A DNA stretch of 64,000 nucleotides from Boswellia sacra (taxonomy: Eukaryota > Streptophyta > Magnoliopsida > Sapindales > Burseraceae). Every line of letters starts with the position of its first letter. The first letter of the stretch is position 1. Shown here piece by piece: positions 21,959 through 33,630 of this stretch. Location of the stretch: positions 1-64,000 of the forward strand of contig SNVD02000508.1 in NCBI GenBank assembly GCA_013180625.2, written 5' to 3'. The notes beneath the pieces are model-generated. The model did not search any database and was not told where the DNA came from. It was given only the letters and a program-made list of their open reading frames with translations. Both the position numbers and the translations under genes were made by a program.

Positions 21959-23711
21959 CACTACAACAAAAATGGGATTTCATAACATGCCATGAATGCT
22001 GTTGTACGGTTTTCATAGCATTTTCTGAATGTTATAACTGCCCATGCTATGCTTTCTCTATAGCATCCATAAAAAATGCTATAAAACAATAGCATTTCAT
22101 ATACCTGTAACAACACTTGAAAAATGTTATCTATAAGTTGTATTTATAGCTTTCTCAAAATGCTATAATCTATTTTGAATATTCAATGTTTACATAACAT
22201 TCATGAATGCTATAAAATTATAGCATTTTCATAATGCTATCATTTATTTTTAATTTCTAATGTTTACATAACATTCATGAGTGCTATAAAATTCTTAGCA
22301 TTTTCATAATGCTATAATTTATTTTCAATTTTCAATGTTTACATGACATTCATGAATTCTATAAAATTCATAACTTGCATATGAATGTTATAATTGCTAC
22401 CATATCCATGACTTCATAATATATAAAATATATCTTATAACACTTAAAAAATGTTATAATATAATTTTTTTAATTTATTTCATAGCATTCTTCGTTATTG
22501 TAAAATTTGTGATTTAATACAATTGGACATTTCAATGATAATATTGTATCATTTCTTAAAAGTTATAAATTTTATGTTATTTACCAATATGTACATAATA
22601 ATTCTTAAATATTTATAAATCATAATAGGCACATTCACGTACTCATATATATCATGAATTGCTCAAGTAGAAGTCATCACATATAAATCTAGTGTTGAAA
22701 GTGCGTAATCAACATTCAACTAAACTTTGTTTACATATCAAAGTCCATCTTTCCCAAAGAGTGATATCTAAACAAAGAGCTTAACGTAATAACTTGTATC
22801 CGAGTCAAAAGGTAGAGTTCCAAAAAATTTGATAGCTTCTTTGTTTAAACTCCCATGAGACCTATGTCATATGTACATTGCATTGGCTATATCCAAAAGG
22901 TACTCTATGGCAATAAACCTTCATCCACTTCTTATCATCAACTGCATAGAACATTTGAAAAATTCATTAGAAATAATACCTTAATAGGCATTCTTAGAAT
23001 AATAAGTTTGGAGAAAAGGACAAAATTATTATAAGAAAACTAGGATTATATTTTACTATAAACAAAATTATGATTGAATTTTATTTTAAAACTTGGGAAC
23101 CTTGCTTTCATAAACAGTCTCTAGACACTTTTATATACAACTAACATATAAAGAATGAAGTACAACCGGGGATAGAAAACTTACCAAGATCAGCAGTCAT
23201 CTATCATGACGATTGCTTCAGTTGGCCAAGCAACTGAACTTCCTCTAGCATCTTCTATTGTTTCCATATCAGCACTTGTTCTCCACAATGATGCTGAAGG
23301 TTGTTTAACATCATCCACCCATACTCTAGAAGCATTTTTTCCAAGAGGAACACAATATAAACATGTTCTTAAACATAAATGAAAATAGGGATAGAAGAGA
23401 AACTAGTTATGGAGAGTTGAATCTTTGATAATGAAGATGATGACTATCCAGTTTTTGCAAAAGGAAAACAACACTCGAGAAACAAAGGAAAACACACAAA
23501 TGCTTCAACTTGCAAATAGGCCTTAAAGATTGTACTTAATTATAACCTAAGGAAAACTTCAAAATAATGCACTTGATCAAGAATTTTATCTCAAAGATTA
23601 GTTTCGCTTCACTTCAATTCCTCAAGTGTGTGTGTGTAGAGCCATTTTCACCTAATCATTTGTAACCCGGATGAGTTTATGCATAAAAATGAATCATATT
23701 TAACAGTGAAG
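21959..23711 (-). mobile_element. CACTA remnant D2 with transposase fragment
   Basis: It begins CACTACAACAAAAATGGG at 21,959. 21,985-22,500 is filled with CATAGCATT/AATGCTATA subterminal repeats in both orientations. Coding resemblance to an En/Spm-type transposon protein lies at 23,215-23,376 on the minus strand, so the terminus at 21,959 is its 3' end. The other end is not found, so the copy is truncated before 23,712. Confidence 0.65.
23215..23376 (-). pseudogene. C-terminal fragment of an En/Spm-type plant transposon protein
   Basis: The minus-strand frame contains VWVDDVKQPSASLWRT and EDARGSSVAWP. This matches the ending I associate with plant CACTA-encoded (Ptta/En/Spm) proteins, recognised from memory. 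Only about 50 residues are visible. It supports CACTA identity for D2. Confidence 0.5.
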
Positions 23712-23736
23712 CATACAAATAGTGGAGCTTTTAATT
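23712..23736 (+). repeat. 25-bp direct repeat, right copy
   Basis: Identical to 21,288-21,312. Together they bracket the D1/D2 block. This is too long for a CACTA target duplication (3 bp). Confidence 0.95.
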
Positions 23737-24383
23737 AATCCATTCTGCCTTAAAAGAAAATTTTGGCAAACATTTTTTTTAATGCAAAGAGCACTTTGTC
23801 TGGTAAAAAATTAACGGTTGTATTTGAAATTTAGGTTCTCCGCAATCTAAAAGGTTATAAAACTCTGGCGGTTTGGATATTTTAAATAAAAAAACTCAGT
23901 CGTTTTGAATATTTCTAATAAAAAAATAAAAAAAATAAAGTCATAACCATTCAATTTATTTGTATTCATATGTTAATAGATCTCCGACAGCTAAGGTAAA
24001 AGTTAGATGAAAAGAGGATCTATATCCGATAGTCAAAAGGTGTTAAGAGTAATATTACCGGTGCCAATAGCCTCACCTTTTACTTTATATATACATCCCG
24101 ATAAAGTCTTTAATTTATTTTTTTCTTTAACGTGCCAATTATGAAACATATTGGCTGTGGAGCAACTTGTATAATATGCCCCCGGAAAAATCTAATAAAC
24201 TAATATTAATTATTTATCATTCAGATATATTTGAATTCCTTTTCTTGCTTTTTCGTCCATTTTTTTTAACCAAGCAAACACAAAATACTTATATGTGAAA
24301 AACTTATTGGTTGTTTTAGCTTTGTGATATCATTTCCATTATAAGTTTTAGAGAAAGTATTGATAAAGATTTTGAGGGAAAGG

Positions 24384-24436
<53 letters not shown>

Positions 24437-25408
24437 TACTTTTATCTTGATTATGCAAGAACAAATGAAATTGCAGAAGATTTTGATTACAATTACTTTT
24501 CTCAGTTTGGATTAACAGAAGAAAACAAGTTTACCATGGATTGTTAACAAATTTGATGTAATTCTTTTTAAAATATTTACTTTATATTTATCTAATTATT
24601 TAACGGCATATAAGGTATTTAGTGGACGTATGGAGTAGATTTTAAACTTTTAAAATCATATAAAGGGTTTTTTTATACGAATTAAACATCCTAATTCGTT
24701 TTAATCTGAGAGCAATAATAATAAAAATAACACAGAGAAACAAAGCACAGACGCACAAGATTTATACAGGTTCACATTATTATGAGGCTACAACCTGTTC
24801 TTCAGTCGCTGCAGAAATTTAGAATGAGGGTAAAAGAGTTTTACAAGATCATTACAGGCACAAACTTTCTCTGTGTTTACAAAGTTTCTCTCAACAACAT
24901 ATATCACACTATCCCCTTAGACGGCTACACTAAAAGGCTAAAACATATTATAAAACTAGGGTAAAAAGAGTACAAATCTGCCCGTTTGCACTAGAGCCGT
25001 GGTTCAACTTGTGTAGCGCTGCGGCGCTACGTCATGATCAAGTGTATTTTTTTTTGCAATTTTATCCAGTGCCGCGGCTCAAACAGAATAACGTTGCGGC
25101 CCTATGCTCTCTGTCTGACTTCTAGTATTTCTAGTGCTAGGACGCTTCCTAGCAAGGGCTAGGGTTTTTGGCTTGTTCTCTTGAGAAATCCCTGAAGCTT
25201 TATATCAATAACTATCGTTTATTTTCTGGGGCATGTATGCGTAACGTAGGGCATTGGACGTAATACATTGATTAGACTCCACAACTTACAACTTAATTAG
25301 TAGTTTTTTGAGGAATTGGATGTTTTGAATGTTTCAGGGTTCGTATAACCCTATCCTTTAAAATATATACACATATACATGCATATACATATATACATAC
25401 ATGCATGC

Positions 25409-25460
<52 letters not shown>
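23737..25460. other. Intergenic DNA with microsatellites and an LTR-like patch
   Basis: No gene is seen. (TA)n runs at 24,386-24,429, and a composite CATA/CATG/TA microsatellite at 25,362-25,458. 24,720-25,240 has a GC-richer patch with GATTTATACAGGTTCAC, a string type seen in plant copia LTRs; this could be a solo LTR fragment, but no ends were found. Confidence 0.45.
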
Positions 25461-25463
<3 letters not shown>

Positions 25464-25750
25464 TTAAGTTTTGTAGAAGGAGCAATTTAATTCGGAGAAT
25501 TACAATGTTCTTTACGTTACACGTGGCGTAGTGAGACTGAATCAAAACCTTTAATTAAACAAAGCATCTACTATATAAATAATTTGTTTCTTACAATCAA
25601 AATCAATAAATATGGCTGATACTGACATATCGTTGAAGGCTGAAGCACTCGGTTAACAAAGACACAAAGACTTAACAATTCAGACGCAAATGGACTACTT
25701 GGTGAACCATTTCATTTTCATGTATAGGTCATTTATAAACAAATGCATAT

Positions 25751-26620
25751 TTATGTACTGTCGTCTAAATGCCTGTTTATATATGGTCGTGTAAAAATTA
25801 GCTGTAGTTGATCAATCCCATTCTTCTCGACTTGGAAAGCTTTTGCAAGGATGTCAGCTGATATGTCTGGCCTAGAAACAAAAGCTGCGTTAGCATTTGT
25901 GACGGTTCCCGGATTTTGACCGCCAAGAGCAGCAATTGCCACAGCGTTACAGTTTGCAACATTGCGCTAGAAGCGTACCAGGCCAACTGGAAAGGTAAAC
26001 ACATCGCCCTTCTCAATTACTTTGGTAACGAGACGATTTTCTGGGTTAGTAAGTTATGAATCCGATTTCCATGCTACCGTCCAGGACAGTCAATATCTCA
26101 CTTGCCCTGGGGTGAGTGTGTGGAGGGTTCGTACCCCATGGAGCGATGTCCATGCAAACAATTGATATACCAAGAGTGTTAAGTCCTGGAACCTGACCAA
26201 CTGTCACTAGAGTCACCCTGGAACCAAATGCATTTGACGTGTTCCCCGTTACATGTAGCGCACTGAAGTGGAAATCCTCCGCTTCAACTAGCTTCGCATC
26301 TTTGCATGCAAAACCATTCACCAGCGCTGCCATGAACCAAAAAGCAAATCGTAAGAGAAAGTAAAGTTTTATATGTTATCACAAACCTTTGTTAAATTTG
26401 TAAGAGACCCCTCCAAAAAAGAGATTAGAGATCTTTATAATTAAGGACGTACATAAATTTTACCAAATAAATAACACTATATATTAACATGTGTATTACC
26501 TGATGAGCTTGTCGTGTCTCTGACACAAAAATCTTGAAGTGTGCTATGATCTGCCAAGGCAGGCGAAGAAAGTAGACCTAGGAATCCCAACAAGATAATT
26601 ACACTTGTTTTAGAAGCCAT
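25751..26620 (-). pseudogene. Germin-like protein pseudogene, copy 1 (GLP1)
   Basis: Exon 1 (26,620-26,500) has an intact ATG, a signal peptide and the conserved LQDFCV start of the mature protein; a GT donor follows. Intron 26,327-26,499; exon 2 from 26,326. The first germin box is intact ([10 protein letters not shown], two His and the Glu), but a one-base insertion at about 26,052 shifts the frame directly after GFIT. Further on, the second-box Gln next to the metal-binding His region is a stop (RF-stop-RNV at about 25,969). The normal stop codon is lost, so the last frame runs on to 25,751. Closest relative in the window is GLP3. The encoded family is extracellular metal-binding cupins; this copy cannot make a full protein. 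Confidence 0.92.
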
Positions 26621-26762
26621 TTGGAACGTAGTGGTCAATTGAAATATTTATAGTTCTCAAGAATCTCAAAAGAACTTAAGTGGGTTTTGATGGGTGAATA
26701 AGCAAAGTATCAAGTTTCCTCCCTTCATGGTAAGCAATGTATCAAGTTTCCTCCCTTCATGG
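26621..26762 (-). promoter_or_regulatory. Proximal 5' flank of GLP1 with short duplication
   Basis: The flank is homologous to the GLP2 and GLP3 upstream regions. GTATCAAGTTTCCTCCCTTC is present twice (about 26,707 and 26,740), a local duplication next to the insertion at 26,763. Confidence 0.6.
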
Positions 26763-27233
26763 CAGGGAGGGACGGGGTTGCCTCTCCTGCGCCTTTACTA
26801 AATGGTATATATAATTTTTATCAAATAACCATATTACCCCTTTTGTTTAGAAAAAGGCTTGAGCCCAAATAAAAATAAATGCAATCAGCTTGATTTGAAT
26901 TGTATTATAATCTAAACGCAAAAAATATTATTAGAAAAACGCTTAACAAAAATATTAAACTGCTTCTTTTATATTTTATGAAAATCCTATTATTTGTAAG
27001 ATTATTAGAAATTTTTTAAGTAAATGTTAGTTGCTAGAAAATAGGAATCTATTAGAAATAAATCTAAGATTTATCAATGTTTAATAAATTTAAATTAAAA
27101 TTAAAAATAAATTAACAATATCATTTCTTTTGTAATAAAAAAGTATATATTATATATCCTGTTATAGAAATCTTTATATATGTATTACTCTATGAAATTG
27201 TCCTTTTTAAGGGGATTTTTAGCGCCGTCCCTG
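26763..27233. mobile_element. hAT-like MITE in the GLP1 promoter
   Basis: The ends are CAGGGAGGGACGG and CCGTCCCTG (inverted). Flanks CTTCATGG and CTTCGTAG look like a mutated 8-bp TSD. The GLP2 and GLP3 flanks run uninterrupted across this point, so the 471 bp is an insertion. hAT class is inferred from TSD length and CAGGG ends. Confidence 0.65.
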
Positions 27234-27650
27234 CTTCGTAGAGGCAGTGGGAGATAATATGCCGTCCACTAAGTTGAAACTTTCATCATTATGCTACGGA
27301 CAAAATTTCTAATTACAGGGATACATGCATATCAAACAAGAATGCCTAGCCAGTTCTTCCAGCAGCTCTTAATGGTCTCCGGTTGTTTATTAGAGTTGTA
27401 TTCTGGCGGCTCTTAATGGTCTCCAGTTGTTTAATTAGAGTTGTATTCTGGCTTGCTCTTACTTTCGTGCATGAAATTATATTATTGACTGGGTCATTTT
27501 GTGTGTTCTCGTAGCACGTGCCCGAGTCGACACGGTTAGCCTCATTATTTTAGCAGAAAAACTACATGCATGCTTATTCCTTTATCTCTTATGAGCCGCC
27601 ATACATGCAACTTCAAAAACTTATCAGATCAGTCTGTTTTACATGCTTGT

Positions 27651-27958
27651 CTTCGACAACCGGTTCACCACTTTTTTAAATTTATGTAAATTTAATGTAA
27701 AAGTTATAAATCTTTATATAAAAATTATAAATATAAAAAAAATTATAAATAAATAATTTTTTATATTTAAATTTTTATACAATGGTTTATAACTTTTATA
27801 CTAATTTATAAAAAATTAAAAATAATTTAATAATTTTTTATTTATAATTTTTTTTATATTTATGATTTTTATACAAAAATTTATAATTTTTATGTAAAAT
27901 TTATAAAAATTTTAAAAATAATATATTGGTACAACTGATACACTGTAGTTAAAACCCG
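27651..27958. mobile_element. AT-rich fold-back MITE F1
   Basis: The element is built of TTATAAATTTTTATA-type inverted repeats and ends GGTACAACTGATACACTGTAG..AAAACCC. It is absent from GLP3's flank at the same place. Edges are approximate. Confidence 0.6.
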
Positions 27959-28247
27959 TCTTACATAGCTTCAATTTTTTTTTTTTTTTATTACTGCAAT
28001 CTGTTTTTTCTCAGCTCTGGGCTCTCTTTAATTACAATCATTTTTCAATATATTGGAATCTGAGAATACCATTAAAAAAAAGTAACAGTAATGATGCCCA
28101 GCCGTATTAAAGTTCTCACGTCATTAAAGGCTATGGATGAATCCATCACTATCAATTAGGGGATCAAAAACCCAGTCACATGATATGGATAATGACAAAA
28201 TATTAAGGTAGAGTTAACTGTGTGACTCATTCACGAGTAAGTAATGG

Positions 28248-28559
28248 TTTTAGCTACGCTATATAGGTTGTATCGGTATATCACTTTTCTAAATTTTTAT
28301 AATTTTTAATATAAAAGTTATAAATTTTTGTATAAAAATCGTAAATATGGAGTGTAAAAGTTGTAAATGAAATTATTTTCGATTTTTTGTAAACTAATGT
28401 AAAAGTTGTAAATCATTGTATAAAAGTCGTAAATGGGAATTTACAACTTTTTTTTTTCACATTTACGATTTTTATATAAAGATTTACAACTCATACACTG
28501 AATTTACAAAAAATTGACAAGTGATGTATCGGTACATCAGATGTACTATAGACGGACCC
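28248..28559. mobile_element. AT-rich fold-back MITE F2, 11-bp flanking repeat
   Basis: It is flanked by GTAAGTAATGG at 28,237-28,247 and 28,560-28,570. Inverted ends include TGTATCGGTATATCAC and GTGATGTATCGGTACATCAG. The GLP2 flank lacks it. The TSD length suggests a Mutator-like MITE. It is related to F1 and F3. Confidence 0.75.
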
Positions 28560-28640
28560 GTAAGTAATGGATTGACAAGGAATCTCGGTGAAGATTGCGT
28601 AGCGACAATGAGTTCATGAATTCAAGAGAAAGGTCCGATT

Positions 28641-30011
28641 TTGGGATAGATAAAGATTTTCTCTTGCTATAATCTTCATTTTAATATAGTATAAATATAT
28701 TATTAATAATTAATATATAATAAATAAAAAATATAATAAATCTTAAATACTTAAAATTAATAAAATTTATGTGACATAATATCTATAAAAGATAAAATAA
28801 AATTAAGATCAAGAGAACATTCTAACTTTTTTAGGATAAGTTATTATCTATTTTTTATTTCTATCTCATTTTTTTAAGTAAATAAGTAAGAGTTATAAAA
28901 AATATATTAATAAAAAAATAAATACATATTTCAATTGTTCATCAATATAAACATCTGCTCATTTACAAATCTTTAAAATCTAAGATAAAATAATTAGACG
29001 TGTAAAGAATCAAAATGTTCGATTTTGAGTAATTAAATAATACTATGTTTTAAGAATTCTTATAATGTGTCTGGTATGCTAATTTAATAAGGTGTAAATT
29101 GAAATAACCAAATCAAATGTGATGTCTGAAGGAGTAGTTAAACTTTTTTTTTTTTTTATTATTTCTAGCCAATTCAACAAGCCAGTGTTCTATCTCATAA
29201 GGGGCCATTTTAGGCCAATAGTTTAACCATTAGGGATTTTACAGACCAACAATTCACTAACGGTCCGGTCTGTAAGGGCCACTAATTATAAGCCAACAGA
29301 CGGACAAGTTAGCTAGGCTAATATATATAAAAGTAATTATTATATTTTGTCCTCACTTTTTAACTCATTTGACTCCATTTATTTAATTTTTTTAAGTGAT
29401 CGTTTTACTTCAAATAAAATTATTGGAAAGGACAAAAAAAATCTGAATATATAGATATAGTATTATAACATATTCCATATATGTATCATAAATCATAAAT
29501 CATGTCCAACATTTTGGCGCTCATTTGTCATATAGATTATAAAATCTTTAGTACAAAATATTATCTTTTATTTGATTGATATATTAGTTTCAAAGGAATG
29601 CAGAAAAAAAAAATCATGTCAAGAGAATGTGATCGGTGTAGGAGAGATTTAGTTATCATTTTTTTTCCAGAATTGTTAGCTTTCTCTTAGGATGAAGAAA
29701 TTAAAAATACTTAGAATAGTTAAAGAAAAATGCCGCAGAATAGTTAAAGAAAAATACCACTGGATAATGATTGCTAATTAAAAAAAAAAAAGAAAATCTA
29801 ACAAATGATTGTGAAGTCCGCTTGATTTTGGGAATAGAAAAAGTAAATAAAATCTATTGCGGAATCAAAATAATGTTGTCATTAGCACTAAACGGACTAT
29901 GATTAAGCAATTTAAGTTGAATTAAGAGAAAAGAAGTACATTGGATATAAAATTTATTTGGAAGTTTGAATACTAAAATTTAGCTGCAATAAAAGTAAAC
30001 ATATAATAAAA
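28641..30011. other. AT-rich intergenic DNA
   Basis: No gene is seen. A short GC-richer patch at 29,165-29,310 (GGCCATTTTAGGCC and similar) was not classified. Part of the stretch may belong to the duplicated GLP flank. Confidence 0.5.
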
Positions 30012-30236
30012 AGGTAAAATGGGGTCTATTGGGAAATAATATTAATTAATAATTTATAATGGGATAAACTTAGAATTGGAGTTGATTAGTTAAAAAAGAT
30101 GGGCCTGAATAGAATTTGAATACTTTTATTCAGCCCCCATTTTTTAACTTATCAATCCCTATTTTTAAATTCACCACATTCAGAGTTTAAAATTACTTTT
30201 TTTTAACCCCAATTAATTCCCAAACCACCTTTTACT
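30012..30236. mobile_element. Small fold-back MITE
   Basis: The ends are GTAAAATGGGGTCTATTGGG and, inverted, GTAAAAGGTGGTTTGGGAAT. The centre is a GGGCCTGAAT..ATTCAGCCCCC hairpin. It is a MITE of about 225 bp; the superfamily is uncertain (Tourist-like ends, no clear TSD). Confidence 0.55.
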
Positions 30237-30939
30237 ACACAAGTGAATTTTTCATTATACTCCATTAGAAAGAAGAATACAAGTTCTTGGATTTTCTTCA
30301 TTTAAATTAAAATAATTTATGTCTGTGCATAGAGAATCTTTTTCTGTGTTTTCCATTCTTATCAAGGTTCAAATTATTTGGCATCCCAAATATAGATTTT
30401 AGTCTATCTTCTTCTTATGGTATTTAAGCCTACAAAATGTCGCTCTTCTTCTTACAAGATTTAACTTGCAAGTTGTAGCACTGAACAGTCTGAACCTCAA
30501 CTAATTAAGGAGGCGGTCAATGCTTCATGTCAATATGCCGTTTGTTTAATCCACAAGGAGGCCCTTCGTTTGCATCAATAAAAATAATACAAATCTAAGA
30601 AAAAAAAATTGATTAAATTTATCATCTTAATCTTCCTACTCATGAAATTCTTTCTTAAAGACTTATAAAATGTATACAAATCAAAGATAAAATACACCGA
30701 ACAAAGCTTCAGTGTTTAAATTTGAAGGAGGTGCATACTCAAGTTTGGATCTCTAATTGTTTAAGATAACTAGAGTTTAAAACTTAACAATAACAAAGCT
30801 TTATATTTTGTTTTCTTTTTTTAATAATTTTATTTTAAGATAAATTTGTTATATAAAAATAAGAATAAAAGCGGGGACTAAATAGAACTATGAAAAAAAA
30901 GAGTAGTGTTATTTAGACCCCATCTTTTATATGATATAG
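30237..30939. other. Intergenic DNA, nothing recognised
   Basis: AT-rich, without coding potential or clear repeats. Confidence 0.5.
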
Positions 30940-31121
30940 AGACCCATGATGGGTTATTCTAATGGTAAGGGCGAAGCAAGGATTGTTTAGACCCACGGTC
31001 ATGGGTTCGATTTCTCGTATAAGCTTATCTCATGATTTAAGTGGGAAACTGTGACGGTGAGTTATGGTTGACCAAGGTTACACACTTTGGTTACTAACCT
31101 TGGTTACAAAAAAAAAAAAAA
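30940..31121 (+). mobile_element. tRNA-derived SINE
   Basis: The 5' part has an A-box-like TCTAATGGTAAGGGCG at about 30,958 and a B-box GGTTCGATTTC at about 31,005, and an A15 tail ends at 31,121. Total is about 180 bp. The order A box, B box, unrelated body, poly(A) is that of plant SINEs. It cannot fold as a full tRNA. Confidence 0.6.
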
Positions 31122-31763
31122 AGACAGGATAAATTCTTATTTAAGATTTATATTTACTTTCAAGCTAGATTGAGAAATTATGGTAATAAACAAGTACTTA
31201 TGAAAAGAAATTATTATTCACATATTTGATGAATTTCAACGTAAATCTATTTACATTTTTATTTTTTATCAAATAAGGTTGTCTAATAGTTGATATTAAA
31301 ATTCTTACTATCCCATATTTTGAATTATAAATGTAGTGCTAATAATACACTGACTAAAGGTAGATTGTATATAATAATTTTAATAGCAAATGTTTACGAA
31401 GAAAGTCGCTATGCATCTAGAAAAGAAAAGAGATGACAAATTACAATATTAATATTATAGATGAGAGATAGATTAAAATTAGTTTTTTTGAGTCTATCAA
31501 AAAAAAAATTATGATGAAAATTTGAAATTAATATGGATTCAAAAAAATTAAATCAATCTAGATAATTGAAATATAAAGTTTAGGATGAAAATTTGAAATT
31601 AATATAATGATATTAATCTTCATGTACTAATTAATGAAGTTTAATTTAATGTTAGTGATATGTTTGATTAATACAGTTTTGGGTTAATTGATGAGAAGTG
31701 GTTAAATTACTGTCCGCCTTACATTGCAAACGATCAAATGATAAATGAAATACACACAATAAG
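31122..31763. other. Intergenic DNA; right part is duplicated GLP flank
   Basis: No gene is seen. 31,680-31,763 resembles 41,350-41,435 in the GLP2 flank (GGTTAATTGAT..CTTACATTGC), so the tandem segment resumes here. Confidence 0.55.
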
Positions 31764-31918
31764 GTTATTTTGCGGTACATCCGATATAACATTATATTTT
31801 TTTATATAAAAATAATAAATTGTTAAATGAAAATTATAAATACATATATAACAACTTGTTAATATGCATATATAATTTTTATATATTCATTTATAATTTT
31901 ACGTGAATAAAAGTTTTG

Positions 31919-31977
<59 letters not shown>

Positions 31978-32098
31978 ATTTTTTATAATAATTAATGATT
32001 TATAGTTTTATATACACATTAACAACTTTTATATGCTTTTCAATAACTTTTATATGAAGTGATGTGATGGTTCACTCAATGTATTGTAGGCAAATTCT
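31764..32098. mobile_element. AT-rich fold-back MITE F3
   Basis: It is flanked by CACAATAAG (31,755-31,763) and CACAATACG (32,099-32,107), a 9-bp TSD with one change. The GLP2 flank lacks it. It contains a (TA)n run at 31,925-31,971. Its ends share GCGGTACATC-like and GTGATGTGATGG strings with F2. Confidence 0.65.
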
Positions 32099-32465
32099 CA
32101 CAATACGATCCAAGCTTTCAAGCAATTAAGTATTTGAAAGGTAAAAGAGTGAGAATCAACTAATCAAGAAATGAGTTATGTATGGAACCCAATGAATTAT
32201 ATATTTTCAATCAATAAGAGTTGGAAAGAGAAAATTAGTTGAGTATAGTAAAATTGAAAAAAAAATCCAAAAAAGGTTAGAAAAATATATTTAAAAATAA
32301 TTTAAGTGGGTTCAGAAAAACGTTATAGCAATTCAAGGTTTACATGTTTTACACTTTGATAGCAAACTTCCAACCCATTTGAAGCGCAAGAAAATGTCTT
32401 TAAATATGCATGCTTCAGATATCTCATCAATGTTTTGGTTGTGTGCATTATCTTTATGTTAGTGA

Positions 32466-32995
32466 TGTTAGAAAATGTATGCAATATATAAGGATAACAT
32501 ATAAAAATAATTTAATTTAACTTTAAAATAAAATTACTAATTGGAAGCTCTTTTTAGCAATAGAAATTATCCGTTGAGGCTCGTGTATCATGCGATTTCC
32601 TTAAAACAGATTTGCCTTCTCCGCTAGGTGCTTGAGAATTTTATTGGCGTCTGTCTCCCAGGAAAGAAGCACTACTCTTCTACTTAAGCGAATTGGAAAC
32701 CTTTAAAGTCCATCACGAACTTTAGAACTAGAAGCTAATAACACAAAAAAGTGAGAGATAAACAAGCTAGAGAGAAAGAGAGAGCTAACTTGTGATGTGT
32801 TGAACAAATGAGAGAGAACCTCTTTATATAGGCTATGGAATTTGTAACTAAAACTTAAGTAATTTCAAACACTAATTTCTATTTAATTCCATACCAACTG
32901 TTATTCAATTTCACATTTTACTTGTAACCACTTATTCATTCAATAATACATGAGTTAAAAATCAATTTCCATTCAAACCTTTTAAATTTCCAACA
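32466..32995 (-). repeat. 3' LTR of element E (530 bp)
   Basis: The block starts TGTTAGAAAATGTATGC and ends TTTCCAACA. A TATA box (CCTATATAAAGAGG, minus strand) lies near 32,825. It differs from the 5' LTR by indels near 32,660 and scattered substitutions. Confidence 0.95.
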
Positions 32996-33007
32996 ATCCC
33001 CCACATG
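32996..33007 (-). other. Polypurine tract of element E
   Basis: TGTGGGGGATTG on the minus strand, directly abutting the 3' LTR. Confidence 0.85.
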
Positions 33008-33630
33008 AATGAAATTGATTGAAAATATACGAATATTTGACCTAGTGATAGAGTTCAACGATTGAATCCTGCATAAGATAGGTAGGTGTTACCCTTTGAA
33101 CCTTTTATTGTGAAAGCATATTTACTTTACTGACAAATCAGTAGACACGATGTCTTTGAACTGTTCTATTATTTATGTAAACGATGATATACTCCACACA
33201 GGAATCTTTCCTGGAATTTTCAGTTCTCACTATTTTGTTCATTTTGGTCGTGAACATACTCTGGTTCTGTGAGAATTTTTCAAGAATTAAGCCCTAAACA
33301 ATTCTTTTAGAAGCGGCCCCACTTCATTCTCACATAGGTGATTTCTTATCAAAGAGTAACCCATATTACCCCGCTCAGATTTCTAACACATAAGAATCAT
33401 TAAAGGCAATGCTTAACCTTATCTTTACAAGCATCACTGTTTTCATCATAGGAATGGACAAGAGGTTACCACCCACAGTGATCTATCTAAGTCTTTACAA
33501 TTAGTTTGTCCCTTTGAACCTAGATCTTGGGATCTACAGTCAACTATGTCGGGTTTTTTTTTTGTATTGACTTATTCTTTCATGGGCTTCAGTCCTATTC
33601 CTCTAGATGACTTATTAACTAGCTCTCTAT
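33008..33630 (-). other. 3' untranslated region of element E
   Basis: Lies between the RNase H stop and the polypurine tract. No extra ORF is seen here, so E lacks an env-like gene, unlike element C. Confidence 0.6.

Larger units (their letters stand above)
27234..28640 (-). other. Distal 5' flank of GLP1, duplicated segment with two fold-back insertions
   Basis: The segment is collinear with GLP2 and GLP3 upstream DNA (for example CTCTTAATGGTCTCCAG near 27,365, repeated near 27,410). Two AT-rich fold-back elements are inserted here and listed separately. Confidence 0.7.

Noticed and set aside
25351..25545. ORF with Tyr/Ile repeats
   Set aside because: Translation of a CATA/TA microsatellite.
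26046..26333. Separate short cupin gene
   Set aside because: It is only exon 2 of GLP1 up to its frameshift, not an independent gene.
30945..31020. A functional tRNA gene
   Set aside because: Only loose A- and B-box strings followed by a body and poly(A); no complete cloverleaf could be drawn.
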